Source: a virus
Direction: 5' to 3' (one strand)
DNA length: 21,654 bases
IMG/VR virus record: IMGVR_UViG_3300017593_000032
Coordinates: 1 to 21,654 of that record
Shown here piece after piece: positions 8,635 through 15,864 of the stretch. The stretch's first letter is position 1; each line of letters begins with the position of its first letter. The notes beneath the pieces were generated by a model. It did no database searches. It was not told where the DNA came from and saw nothing but the letters and a program-made list of their open reading frames with translations. The position numbers were made by a program, and so were the translations under genes.

Positions 8635-8640
8635 TATAAT
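8635..8640 (+). promoter_or_regulatory. Putative -10 box TATAAT upstream of the portal gene
   Basis: TATAAT lies nine bases after the previous stop codon and 21 bases before the portal ATG. The upstream bases are ACGA, so the TG of an extended -10 is missing, and no clear -35 is seen. Its position matches that of the other intergenic boxes in the window. TATAAT alone is common in this A+T-rich DNA, so support is moderate. Confidence 0.4.
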
Positions 8641-8661
8641 TACAACAATAAAGGAACTAAT

Positions 8662-10620
8662 ATGTTAGAAGCAGAAAACCCTACTGAATTATTACAGAGC
8701 CTTAAAGCTGATAAACAAGCTGCTGATAATACAAAAAGTAAATGGGATAGTTTTAGAGAAGTCTGGATTATGGAAAGTAATGGTGAGGCTTATGGAAATG
8801 AAGTTAAAGGTAAGTCATCTATAGTTACAAGAGATATTAAGAAGACTGAAGTATGGCAGCATGCAACTATTATAGATCCATTTGTATCTAATGTAGACAT
8901 AGTTAGAGCTGGTCCTGTTAGTGGTGATGATGATCCATTGGCTGATCAAAGTGAAACTTTATTGAATCATTTCTTTTGTGGTAAATTTGATAGATATAAT
9001 TTTGTATCTGAAAGTTTTAAAATATTTCAACGAGAAGGTACAGTAGTAGCTAGATCTGGTTGGGAATTTGCTGAAGAAGAAGTAGAGGTAGAAGTACCTA
9101 TACAGCGAATGGTACAAGTTATGGGTCCACAAGGTCCTATGATGCAACCACAAGTAGTTGGTTATAGAACTGAGATGCAAATGAAAACAGTTTTAAATCA
9201 ACCTACTGCAGCTACACGTGATAATAAAACTTTATGGATTGATCCTACAGAAAAGCAAAATATATCTAAAAGCCAATTTTGTGTAGAACATTTCAAAACA
9301 AGTATGTCTCAACTAAAGCAAGAAGGTATCTATGAAAACTTAGATCAAATAGTTATAGCTACTAGTGATTCTGATGTAGATGACGATGAGACTTATAGAG
9401 ATAGTGATGATGATGACTTTAAGTTTGCTGATGATCCTAGAGCTGAACTAGATGCGTATGAGTATTGGGGTAACTATGATATAGATGGTGATGGTATAGC
9501 TGAACCTATAGTTTGTACGTGGATTGGTGATGTTATCATTAGATTAGAAGAAAATCCATATCCTGATCAAGAATTACCTTATGTGTCTTGTGCTAATGAT
9601 CCTGAACCATTTAGTATTAATGGTAGACCTAATGCTGATTTACAAAGTGCTGATCAAAAGATTACTACATCTATAACTAGAAGTATGATGGATACATTAG
9701 ATAGTTCAACTAATGGACAAAGAGGTTTTAAAGAAGGTACACTAGATCCTGCTAATGAACGTAAGTTTAAAGCAAAGAAAGACTTTAAGTTTCAAGGTGA
9801 GTCTCCTGTTATTTGGGAAGGCAAGTATGCAGATTTTAACCCAGCTGTAATTAACTTCTTAGAGATGACTAGAAATAACCAAGCTGAATTAACTGGTATA
9901 AGACCATTCGCTGGTAATACAGGTAAGTTAGGTAGTGCTACACAAGCTAATATGGCTATGGGTGCTGTAGCTAAAAAAGAGGTAGATATATCTAGGAACT
10001 TTGCTGAGAACTTTATTATTCCATTATTACGTAAATGGTTATCTATGATTAATGAGTTTATGGAACCTGAAGAGATAGAAAGAATTACTGGTAAACCTTA
10101 TGTTAAACCTGATCCATACGACATGGGTGGTTTTGTAGACATTAGATTAGAAGTAGCTACTGCTGAGACTGATGCTAAGAAAGCTCAGGATATTAACTTT
10201 ATGTTACAGACTAATGGTCCATCATTAGATTTTGATATGAGAAAACTATTAATGATAGAGCAGGCTGAATTACAGAAGATGCCAGGACTTGCTGCTAAGC
10301 TAGAAGCATTAGAACCACCTCCACCAGATCCGTTAGAACAACAAATGAAAATGTTAGAGATAGAAAAACTTAAATCTGAGATAGCTGAAAGACAATCTAG
10401 AGCAGAAGAGAATAAAGTTGATATGAAGTTAAAAGAAGCTAATACTATTCTTGCACAAGCTAAAACTAGAGAGTTACATAGTAAAGCAGACACTGCTGAT
10501 CTTGATTACACTAGAACTGCTACAGGGCAATCACAGCAAGATGCTTTAGAAATGGAGAATAGAAAGACTCGTAATAAAATGTTAGAAGAGCGTGATAAGC
10601 CACAAAAACCTACTAACTAG
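8662..10620 (+). CDS. Portal protein (N4 gp59-like)
   Basis: 652 residues with a clear AAGGA site six bases before the ATG. Portal proteins form the dodecameric ring at the capsid vertex through which DNA is packaged and ejected, and they nucleate head assembly. Typical portal features are visible: an N-terminal helical region (KWDSFREVWIMESNGEAYGN); a wing region with VRAGPVSGDDDPLADQSETL; an acidic insert near residues 235-255 (DSDVDDDETYRDSDDDDF) leading to LDAYEYWGNYDIDGDGIAEP; and the clip/crown stretch AELTGIRPFAGNTGKLGSAT followed by a long helix ending in AENFIIPLLRKWLSMINEF. The last 110 residues are a charged helical tail (LEQQMKMLEIEKLKSEIAER). Length is near the N4 portal (about 760) and P22-type portals. 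Gene order, with scaffold-like and capsid genes downstream, supports the call. Confidence 0.9.
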   Translation: MLEAENPTELLQSLKADKQAADNTKSKWDSFREVWIMESNGEAYGNEVKGKSSIVTRDIKKTEVWQHATIIDPFVSNVDIVRAGPVSGDDDPLADQSETLLNHFFCGKFDRYNFVSESFKIFQREGTVVARSGWEFAEEEVEVEVPIQRMVQVMGPQGPMMQPQVVGYRTEMQMKTVLNQPTAATRDNKTLWIDPTEKQNISKSQFCVEHFKTSMSQLKQEGIYENLDQIVIATSDSDVDDDETYRDSDDDDFKFADDPRAELDAYEYWGNYDIDGDGIAEPIVCTWIGDVIIRLEENPYPDQELPYVSCANDPEPFSINGRPNADLQSADQKITTSITRSMMDTLDSSTNGQRGFKEGTLDPANERKFKAKKDFKFQGESPVIWEGKYADFNPAVINFLEMTRNNQAELTGIRPFAGNTGKLGSATQANMAMGAVAKKEVDISRNFAENFIIPLLRKWLSMINEFMEPEEIERITGKPYVKPDPYDMGGFVDIRLEVATAETDAKKAQDINFMLQTNGPSLDFDMRKLLMIEQAELQKMPGLAAKLEALEPPPPDPLEQQMKMLEIEKLKSEIAERQSRAEENKVDMKLKEANTILAQAKTRELHSKADTADLDYTRTATGQSQQDALEMENRKTRNKMLEERDKPQKPTN

Positions 10621-10626
10621 GAATTG

Positions 10627-10635
10627 TGGTATAAT
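10627..10635 (+). promoter_or_regulatory. Extended -10 promoter TGGTATAAT upstream of the 10704 gene
   Basis: TGGTATAAT begins seven bases after the portal stop. The following leader of about 60 bases before the ATG at 10704 is the longest in this part of the window. No -35 hexamer is evident. It would drive the small protein, the scaffold-like protein and probably the capsid gene. Confidence 0.5.
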
Positions 10636-10703
10636 TTCATAAGAGCAATAAGTTAATCTCTTTAAAAGAACCTGAAAATTTCCCAAGCATAGAAGGAAAA
10701 CTA

Positions 10704-11021
10704 ATGAACGAAGAAACAGCACTTATTCAGGCTACACTGAAACAACTAGAGGTTAAAGTAGAGAAAGCGAATAAATGGGAAGCATTAATTGCTAATCCTT
10801 TATTTGATGAGTTAATTACTAAAGATTATCTAGGTGATGATGCAGTTAGATTAACTATGAATTTTAAGCCAAAGTCTGAAGACAATGAGATTGTAAGTAA
10901 TCTATTGATAGCGAAAGCTATGTTAAGTAGGTTTGTTGCTAATGTTATTGCGGAAGGTGAGCAAGCTAAATTAAGTATTGATGAAAATCAAGCCTTACAA
11001 GACGAAATTGATAGTGAATAG
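10704..11021 (+). CDS. Small helical protein between portal and scaffold
   Basis: 105 residues, with AAGGA six bases before the ATG. The sequence is almost entirely alpha-helical: an N-terminal helix (TALIQATLKQLEVKVEKANK), then EALIANPLFDELITKDYLGDDAVRLTM, then a charged loop and a C-terminal helix (NLLIAKAMLSRFVANVIAEG). The pattern 'NPlFdelI...yl.ddAvRL' recurs in small proteins encoded next to portal and scaffold genes of many podoviruses; in N4 order it takes the gp58 place. Its function is not known. It could be a head-assembly cofactor or part of the virion. Its stop is two bases before the next ATG, so the two genes are translationally coupled. Confidence 0.7.
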   Translation: MNEETALIQATLKQLEVKVEKANKWEALIANPLFDELITKDYLGDDAVRLTMNFKPKSEDNEIVSNLLIAKAMLSRFVANVIAEGEQAKLSIDENQALQDEIDSE

Positions 11022-11023
11022 TT

Positions 11024-12151
11024 ATGGCTGAGATGACTGATGAACAGATTCATGATTTAGATGATGAAGCTTTTGAAGAAGCATCAGCTAATTTTAATGA
11101 AGCTGCAGAAATGAATAGCATAGAAGGAGAGCCGGACGTTAGTGAAGGTTCTAATGAAATAGTTGAAGACGTTATTGTTGAAGAAACTAGTGAGCACGCT
11201 GAGGCTACAAAAGAGGAAGAAGAAGTAATCGAACCAGAGTACGACGGTTCTGCTGACGATGAAACTGAAACTGATGATGTAGAAGATGAACCTCACAATG
11301 GTCAAGAACCACAACCAGAAAATGAAGATACAATACAGCCGAGCGAAGAAGCTGATTTAGATTATAGATCTATGTATGAAGATATAATGGGACCAGTTAA
11401 AGTTGGTGGTAAAGAGTTTAGAGTAAAAAGTATCGATGATGCTAAAAAGTTATTAGGTATGGGATTCTCATTTTCTGAGAATATGCAAGGTGTAAAACCT
11501 TTACGAGCAGTAGGTAAAACTTTAGAAGCTGCTGGTATCATAACTAATGGTGTAGTAGATGAAGCTGCCTTAATGCGTTTAGTAGATATACAAAATGGTG
11601 ATAAGAATGCTTTAGCTCAATTAATGAGTGAAAAGGAAATCGATCCATTAGATGTAGAAACTGAAGATATTAACTATGTTCCTACTCAATCTATGGTTAC
11701 AGAGCAATCTGTAGATGTAGATATTATAGAGCAAGAACTAGTTAGACGTGGTAATGTAGATACTGTTATACAAGCTTTAGATGGTATGGACAGTAGATCA
11801 AAAGAGTTCTTTAATAGTTCTCCTGAGAATTTACTTAAACTAGATGAAGACATTACAAGTGGTATGTATGAACAAATCATGGGTAGTGTTAAGTATGAAA
11901 GATCGTTAGGTAGACTAGGCTCAATGAGTGATATGGAAGCATACATTCAATTAGCAAGTTCTCAAGCTGCACCAGAGCAATCTGAACAGCCTAAAGCACA
12001 AACTAATACAAAACCAAGCACATCCAAACGAAAGGCTGCAGGGATTACTAAAAGATCTCCTGCTAACAAGAACAAACCCGCAAAAGTAGACTTAGTAAAT
12101 ATGTCTGATGAAGACTTTGAACAGTTTGCACAAATGGGTCACGTTATATAA
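11024..12151 (+). CDS. Scaffolding-like head assembly protein (N4 gp57-like)
   Basis: 375 residues. The ATG follows the previous stop by two bases and has no strong ribosome site of its own, so it probably depends on coupling. The first about 113 residues are extremely acidic and low in complexity (for example TKEEEEVIEPEYDGSADDET). The core from about 114 (DYRSMYEDIMGPVKVGGKEF, then VKSIDDAKKLLGMGFSFSEN and NMQGVKPLRAVGKTLEAAGI) matches a family found beside capsid genes of podoviruses: 'f..I..PikvgGkei.v.s.eea..ll..G..y..kM...kp'. Residues about 325-355 are basic (STSKRKAAGITKRSPANKNK), and the end is acidic again (MSDEDFEQFAQM). Acidic, helical proteins just upstream of the capsid gene usually act as internal scaffolds that are lost during maturation. 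Some relatives are annotated as tape-measure-like, which I consider less likely here. Confidence 0.8.
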   Translation: MAEMTDEQIHDLDDEAFEEASANFNEAAEMNSIEGEPDVSEGSNEIVEDVIVEETSEHAEATKEEEEVIEPEYDGSADDETETDDVEDEPHNGQEPQPENEDTIQPSEEADLDYRSMYEDIMGPVKVGGKEFRVKSIDDAKKLLGMGFSFSENMQGVKPLRAVGKTLEAAGIITNGVVDEAALMRLVDIQNGDKNALAQLMSEKEIDPLDVETEDINYVPTQSMVTEQSVDVDIIEQELVRRGNVDTVIQALDGMDSRSKEFFNSSPENLLKLDEDITSGMYEQIMGSVKYERSLGRLGSMSDMEAYIQLASSQAAPEQSEQPKAQTNTKPSTSKRKAAGITKRSPANKNKPAKVDLVNMSDEDFEQFAQMGHVI

Positions 12152-12152
12152 T
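12147..12152 (+). promoter_or_regulatory. Putative -10 box overlapping the stop codon, upstream of the capsid gene
   Basis: TATAAT overlaps the TAA stop (12149-12151) of the scaffold-like gene and lies about 30 bases before the capsid ATG. There is no TG extension and no clear -35. Placement is like the box at 14479, which also overlaps a stop codon. The capsid gene would benefit from extra transcription, but the evidence is only the hexamer and its position. Confidence 0.35.
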
Positions 12153-12182
12153 AAGTCCTAATTAAAGGCAAAGGTACAAAAA

Positions 12183-13469
12183 ATGGCAGGCGAAAATAAT
12201 CCTCAAATGTATAATTCAGGAACTGTTGCAGATCCTTCGAGTATTGATAAACAAGTAGATCAGGCACAATTAAATCCGTTTTACTATGACAGACAAGCAA
12301 TCGTTGAAGCTAATAAGAAAGCATATATTGGTCAACTATCTGGAACTCGTAACCAACCTAAAAATGCTGGTAAAGAAATTAAGAAACATATAATTATTCC
12401 TGTATTAGATGATAGAAATATCAATGATCAAGGTATTGATGCTGCTGGTGTAGTTATGGATTCAACTCTATGGACTTCAATTACAGCTGCTGGTGTAGTT
12501 GCTTATGATAATGCTGATGAAGCTGCTGCAATCACTGCTGCGGGTGTTGATGGTACTGTTAAACAAACTTCAGGTAACCTTTATGGTTCATCTAAAGATA
12601 TTGCAACTGTATCTGCTTTAACTCCTGTTATCTCTGAAACTGGTGGTCGTGTAAATAGAATTGGTTTCTCTCGTGAAATTATTACTTCTACTTTAGAAAA
12701 CTATGGTTTCTTCTATGAGTTCACTAAAGATGATCTTAACTTTGATTCTGATGCTAAACTTAAATCACACCTATATCGTGAAAGTGGTAAAGCTGCTGGT
12801 GAAATGACTGAGAAATCTTTAATGGTTGACCTTATTAATGGTGCTGGTATTGAAATCTTTTCAGGAAGTAAATCTTCTGTAGCTACTATTGCTGCTGGTG
12901 ATTACCCAACTCTAGCTGAATTACGTGCTATGACTAAAGTTCTTAATGCTAATCAGTGTCCTACTGATACTGCAATGATTACTGGTTCACGTAATATTGA
13001 TACTAAAGTTGTTGGTAATGCACGTTACGCGTATACTTCAGATGATATGATTATTATCCTTCAAGATACTATGAATGCTACAACTAGTAAACACGCTTGG
13101 GCTTACGTTGAAGAATATGCTGATGGTGCGAAATTTGCTAAATCAAATATTGCTAAAGGTGAAGTTGGTAAAATAGAGAAAGTTCGTTTTATTGAGCATC
13201 CAGAAATGCTAATCCAAGAAAATAAAGGTGCTGCAAACATTGATGTTCACCCAATCCTTTATATCGGTTCAGGTTCTTTCACACAAGTTGGTTTCCAATC
13301 AAATGGTGGAAAAGGTAAATTCGAGATTATCACGAAAATGCCAGGTAAAGAAATTGCTAATAGAGACAATCCTTATGGTAAAGTTGGATTCAGTTCTAAC
13401 AACTATTTCTACGGGATTCTGATTGAGAGACCAGATTGGTTAGGTGTACTATACGGATCCGTAGCGTAA
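12183..13469 (+). CDS. Major capsid protein (N4 gp56-like)
   Basis: A 428-residue HK97-fold capsid subunit that forms the icosahedral head. It is the clearest family assignment in the window. Signatures of N4-type capsid proteins appear in order: AYIGQLSGT near residue 47; IIIPVLDDRNINDQGIDAAG near 70-90; NLYGSSKDIATVSALTPVIS near 131-150; GGRVNRIGFSREIITSTLEN; then YEFTKDDLNFDSDAKLKSHL, CPTDTAMITGSRNIDTKVV, VDKF-equivalent NIDVHPILYIGSGSFTQVGF, KMPGKEIANRDNPYGKVGF and finally NNYFYGILIERPDWL. The length is close to that of N4 gp56 (about 400). The ribosome site is AAGG with an eight-base spacer. More C-ending and CGT/GGT codons occur than in neighbouring genes, which fits high expression. 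There is no sign of truncation. Confidence 0.96.
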   Translation: MAGENNPQMYNSGTVADPSSIDKQVDQAQLNPFYYDRQAIVEANKKAYIGQLSGTRNQPKNAGKEIKKHIIIPVLDDRNINDQGIDAAGVVMDSTLWTSITAAGVVAYDNADEAAAITAAGVDGTVKQTSGNLYGSSKDIATVSALTPVISETGGRVNRIGFSREIITSTLENYGFFYEFTKDDLNFDSDAKLKSHLYRESGKAAGEMTEKSLMVDLINGAGIEIFSGSKSSVATIAAGDYPTLAELRAMTKVLNANQCPTDTAMITGSRNIDTKVVGNARYAYTSDDMIIILQDTMNATTSKHAWAYVEEYADGAKFAKSNIAKGEVGKIEKVRFIEHPEMLIQENKGAANIDVHPILYIGSGSFTQVGFQSNGGKGKFEIITKMPGKEIANRDNPYGKVGFSSNNYFYGILIERPDWLGVLYGSVA

Positions 13470-13509
13470 TTAGCCTACCTATCTAATCAAGCTTTAAAGT
13501 AGAATACCA

Positions 13510-13515
13510 TATAAT
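13510..13515 (+). promoter_or_regulatory. Putative -10 box inside the 5' arm of the endonuclease leader hairpin
   Basis: TATAAT lies 33 bases before the endonuclease ATG. A start about seven bases downstream (near A13522) would fall inside the left arm of the hairpin at 13511-13549, so the resulting RNA could not form that stem. There is no TG extension or good -35, so promoter strength is uncertain. Confidence 0.4.
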
Positions 13516-13549
13516 ACTCCTATGAAATTAAAAACATAGGAGCTATTAT
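13511..13549 (+). promoter_or_regulatory. Hairpin sequestering the RBS and start codon of the homing endonuclease
   Basis: CTCCTATG (13517-13524) and CATAGGAG (13535-13542) form a perfect 8-bp stem around a ten-base A/T loop. Beyond a single bulged C at 13543 the stem continues with six further pairs, 13511-13516 with 13544-13549, giving 14 pairs in all. The right arm contains the whole Shine-Dalgarno AGGAG and the A and T of the ATG. In long transcripts coming from the capsid gene the site would be closed. A T4 I-TevI-like mechanism is inferred. Confidence 0.75.
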
Positions 13550-14483
13550 GAGTTCATTAAAAGAAAAAATTGGTTGTATTTACATCCACACAAATATAAT
13601 CTCAGGTAAATCATACATAGGTTTAACAACTCAAGGTATTAAGAGACGCTGGAATGCCCATACTGCACACGCTGCAATGGGTACACAAACGTATTTTTAT
13701 AATGCTATATGTAAGTATGGTAAAGACACTTGGGTATCCGCTATTTTAGAAGACCATATAAAGCAGTCTGAGTTAAATAATAGGGAAGTCTATTGGATAG
13801 CTAAATATGGTACCTATGGTAAAGGGTATAACTCAACACCTGGTGGTGATAGCTCAGCTACTACACATTGTAGAAAGCCTTGGTCTGATGAGCGTAGAAA
13901 AGTACAAATGCGCGCTATTGCAGATAGAGGGTACGTCCCTATGCCTGATGAGCAAAAGCAAAAGCTTAGAGAAGCCAACTTAGGTAAAACTGCTTCTGAT
14001 GAGACTAAAACTAAAATGTCTTCAGCTCAAATAGGGACTAAAGGCTCGAGCTTCAAACCTTGGTGGTACATGACACCTACTGGTGAGTTTATTGAAGTTA
14101 ATGATGTTACACAGAAAGAATTTTGTATAGCTCAAGGTTTTAGCTATAAAGCTTTTAGTGGTTTAAATCATGGAAAAATGGTAGAACAAGGCCCTATGAA
14201 AGGTTGGAGTTTTGGTGTAGGCACGTTAGATAAGTTAGAATACGTTTCTAACGTTAACAAGTCTAAACGTAAAAGCCCAACCACTAAAGGTAAGCCTCGG
14301 GATACGAGTTTTAATAATAAAGCTGTAGGTCAGTATGATAAAGATACTAATATGCTTATTCGAACTTTTGCTTCTGGTAAAGAGGCTTCAGCGGTAACTG
14401 GCATAAACTATAACTCTATTATTCGGTGTGTAAATGGCGGTAGACGTTTAGCATCAGGTTTCGTATGGAAGTCTATGGTATAA
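13548..14483 (+). CDS. Free-standing GIY-YIG homing endonuclease with NUMOD modules
   Basis: A 311-residue DNA endonuclease, probably a selfish element that copies itself into related phages by cutting endonuclease-free alleles. The GIY-YIG domain occupies residues about 8-95: GCIYIHTN (Tyr12) and KSYIGLT (Tyr23), the basic IKRRW (Arg33/Arg34) and LNNREVYWI (Glu80, the metal-binding Glu). Residues about 135-165 contain NUMOD3-type repeats (KLREANLGKTASDETKTKMS). A DNA-binding segment WWYMTPTGEFIEVNDVTQKE follows. Residues about 257-309 form a NUMOD1/IENR1-like end (AVGQYDKDTNMLIRTFASGK, then SIIRCVNGGRRLASGFVWKS). All expected catalytic residues are present, so it should be active. It interrupts the capsid to gp55 gene order as an intergenic insertion; no intron is apparent because both flanking genes are whole. 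AGGAG lies five bases before the ATG but within a hairpin. Confidence 0.93.
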   Translation: MSSLKEKIGCIYIHTNIISGKSYIGLTTQGIKRRWNAHTAHAAMGTQTYFYNAICKYGKDTWVSAILEDHIKQSELNNREVYWIAKYGTYGKGYNSTPGGDSSATTHCRKPWSDERRKVQMRAIADRGYVPMPDEQKQKLREANLGKTASDETKTKMSSAQIGTKGSSFKPWWYMTPTGEFIEVNDVTQKEFCIAQGFSYKAFSGLNHGKMVEQGPMKGWSFGVGTLDKLEYVSNVNKSKRKSPTTKGKPRDTSFNNKAVGQYDKDTNMLIRTFASGKEASAVTGINYNSIIRCVNGGRRLASGFVWKSMV

Positions 14484-14484
14484 T
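14476..14484 (+). promoter_or_regulatory. Extended -10 promoter TGGTATAAT overlapping the endonuclease stop codon
   Basis: TGGTATAAT includes the TAA stop codon (14481-14483) of the endonuclease and is 36 bases before the ATG at 14521. The downstream bases GTTTAAGATAAAA resemble the leader at 2604-2617. It would restore expression of gp55-like and later genes downstream of the inserted endonuclease. Confidence 0.5.
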
Positions 14485-14491
14485 GTTTAAG

Positions 14492-14512
14492 ATAAAATAA
14501 AATAAAATAAAG
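14492..14512 (+). repeat. Short ATAAA tandem repeat in the leader of the gp55-like gene
   Basis: Four consecutive ATAAA units lie between the -10 box and the AAGGA ribosome site. The equivalent leader before the gene at 2624 has only about one unit, so the tract may have grown by slippage. An unstructured A-rich leader could help ribosome loading. No direct evidence for a function. Confidence 0.6.
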
Positions 14513-14520
14513 GAAGTTAT

Positions 14521-15201
14521 ATGAGTTTAGCACTTTTAACAGGCGTGAACCTTGATGATCCTGCTTCTATAACAGATGGAGAATACTATGTAGAGAGCTC
14601 TGAAGGTTTACCTAGGGGTCAATCTGTTGGTATTTTTAGCCAAATTTCTCGTGCAGATACAAATGTAACTGTTTATGCAGCATCCCTATTTGTAGATAAT
14701 AGAGATAGTGGTTCAGTAGAAAATGGTGCACTTAAATTTGGTTTTAATGGTAACCTTAAAATTCAAGGTGAAGATACTCTTACTGTTACTTTTGATGATG
14801 TAGTTGGTGATAGAACATTTACATGGGATGCATCAACTGAACGTTATGTGTTAACTGAAGTTGCTGGACGTGAAGTTCGTGATCAAATGAGACTTAAACT
14901 TACTAATAGCTATGGCTACACTATTACTGGTCACGGTAGTTTTACTATGACAGTAGGCACAGACATATCTAATATAGGTTTTAGTGCATCTGGTTATGGT
15001 GAAGCGCCTACTACAGGTATAGATGGTCAAGAATACCCTGTAATGTTAGTACAAGAGTTTAAAGGTCTTTTAGCTTATGGTGATAAAGAACTTAGTACTT
15101 ATGAACGTTTCATATTTCCTAAGGAAGCTGTAATTGGATTAAATGCGCGGTCTTTCACTTGGTTTAGACGACGTCCTTTTACATATCTTCGTGATAAGTA
15201 A
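14521..15201 (+). CDS. Conserved N4-like virion protein (gp55-like position)
   Basis: A 226-residue, mainly beta-strand protein with AAGGA six bases before the ATG. Segments include LLTGVNLDDPASITDGEYYV, the repeated strand pattern DTLTVTFDDVVGDRTFTWDA, LKLTNSYGYTITGHGSFTMT and the C-terminal ARSFTWFRRRPFTYLRDK, which is strongly basic and aromatic. It occupies the place of N4 gp55, directly after the capsid gene once the endonuclease is discounted. It is probably a head or connector component, but the exact role is not known to me. A head decoration protein is an alternative because of the beta-sandwich-like composition. Separation from the capsid gene by the endonuclease is compensated by its own upstream -10 box. 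Confidence 0.7.
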   Translation: MSLALLTGVNLDDPASITDGEYYVESSEGLPRGQSVGIFSQISRADTNVTVYAASLFVDNRDSGSVENGALKFGFNGNLKIQGEDTLTVTFDDVVGDRTFTWDASTERYVLTEVAGREVRDQMRLKLTNSYGYTITGHGSFTMTVGTDISNIGFSASGYGEAPTTGIDGQEYPVMLVQEFKGLLAYGDKELSTYERFIFPKEAVIGLNARSFTWFRRRPFTYLRDK

Positions 15202-15295
15202 AAGAAGGTTTTCAGTATTTAGGCGCTCGTAAGAGCTTACAATATGAGGGTGAAAGCCCTCACTCAACAGAGAATAAAAATTAAGGTAATAAAAA
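15202..15295 (+). other. Structured intergenic region with small tetraloop hairpins
   Basis: This 94-base gap holds two compact stem-loops on the + strand: GCTC-GTAA-GAGC (15225-15236), a 4-bp stem with a GNRA loop, and TGAGGG/CCCTCA (15245-15250 with 15257-15262), extended by a T-G pair closing a GAAA loop. A weaker CTC-AACA-GAG (15263-15272) follows. No T-run comes after them, so they are not a standard terminator. They could protect or define an RNA end. No tRNA cloverleaf or ORF is seen. Confidence 0.5.
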
Positions 15296-15829
15296 ATGAA
15301 TGCATATATAGATAAATCGATACAAGAATTACGTGGTATAGCTGAAGATCTTGGTATAGAGTTTGCTAAGAACATAGGTAAGAATAAACTAGTAGGTTTA
15401 CTAATAGCTGATGATGATGCTGCAGAAGGTACAACTAAAGTAGAGGGTGTTAAAGTAACTAAAGAAGCTACTCCTGCTGAGATTAGAAAGTCTATGGATA
15501 AGTTAATCCGCTGTAAAGTATCTAGCTCAGACCCAATGTATAAAGGCCGTAATGGTGTTACAATGCAAGTAGGAAACAAATTAAAAGTTGTAGGTAAATT
15601 TATTCCTTTTAACACTATTTGGCACATGCAACAACCAGTGTATGAATCACTAAGTCGTAAGCAGTGGAGAGAAACTAAGTTTGTAACAGACAAAGTAACA
15701 GGCAATAAGATTGCTAAAACAACTATGCATCCATCTTTTGTTATAGAAATACTTCCTCAGTTAACAGAAAAAGAATTAAAGAATCTAGCTAAAGATCAAT
15801 CAGCTAGAGGTTCAATAGATAACGATTAA
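15296..15829 (+). CDS. Conserved N4-like protein with HeH/Rho-N-like N-terminus (gp54-like position)
   Basis: 177 residues; the ribosome site is AAGG with an eight-base spacer. Residues about 7-36 (SIQELRGIAEDLGIEFAKNI, then GKNKLVGLL) match the helix-extended-helix pattern of Rho N-terminal/SAP-like domains, which often bind nucleic acid or act as small packing modules. Residues about 60-145 contain LIRCKVSSSDPMYKGRNGV, LKVVGKFIPFN and TIWHMQQPVYESL. The 'iRCkV...p...g......v.G.....ipFn..WH.p' pattern recurs in small proteins of the head gene clusters of N4- and T7-like phages, whose role I do not know. The C-terminus is acidic and probably disordered. It is probably a virion or head-assembly protein by context. 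Confidence 0.7.
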   Translation: MNAYIDKSIQELRGIAEDLGIEFAKNIGKNKLVGLLIADDDAAEGTTKVEGVKVTKEATPAEIRKSMDKLIRCKVSSSDPMYKGRNGVTMQVGNKLKVVGKFIPFNTIWHMQQPVYESLSRKQWRETKFVTDKVTGNKIAKTTMHPSFVIEILPQLTEKELKNLAKDQSARGSIDND

Positions 15830-15836
15830 GTATATA

Positions 15837-15864
15837 GTGCTCATGGACTCCTTCTCATGGGCAC
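15837..15864 (+). promoter_or_regulatory. Stem-loop presenting an anti-Shine-Dalgarno-like loop
   Basis: GTGCTCATG (15837-15845) pairs with CATGGGCAC (15856-15864): nine pairs, one of them T-G. The ten-base loop GACTCCTTCT contains TCCTT (15849-15853), complementary to the AAGGA ribosome site (15881-15885) of the next gene. There is no T-run, so it is not a canonical terminator. It may regulate translation of the gene at 15892 or stabilise an RNA end. Confidence 0.5.

Noticed and set aside
15202-15295. tRNA or intron remnant
   Set aside because: The hairpins do not fit a cloverleaf, there is no CCA-side acceptor pairing, and both flanking genes are intact, so no intron boundary is needed.
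15139-15705. Antisense open frame of 188 codons across the 15202-15295 gap
   Set aside because: It overlaps two well-supported + strand genes and the structured gap, has no convincing ribosome site, and no - strand gene is otherwise supported. It is a by-product of codon use on the + strand.
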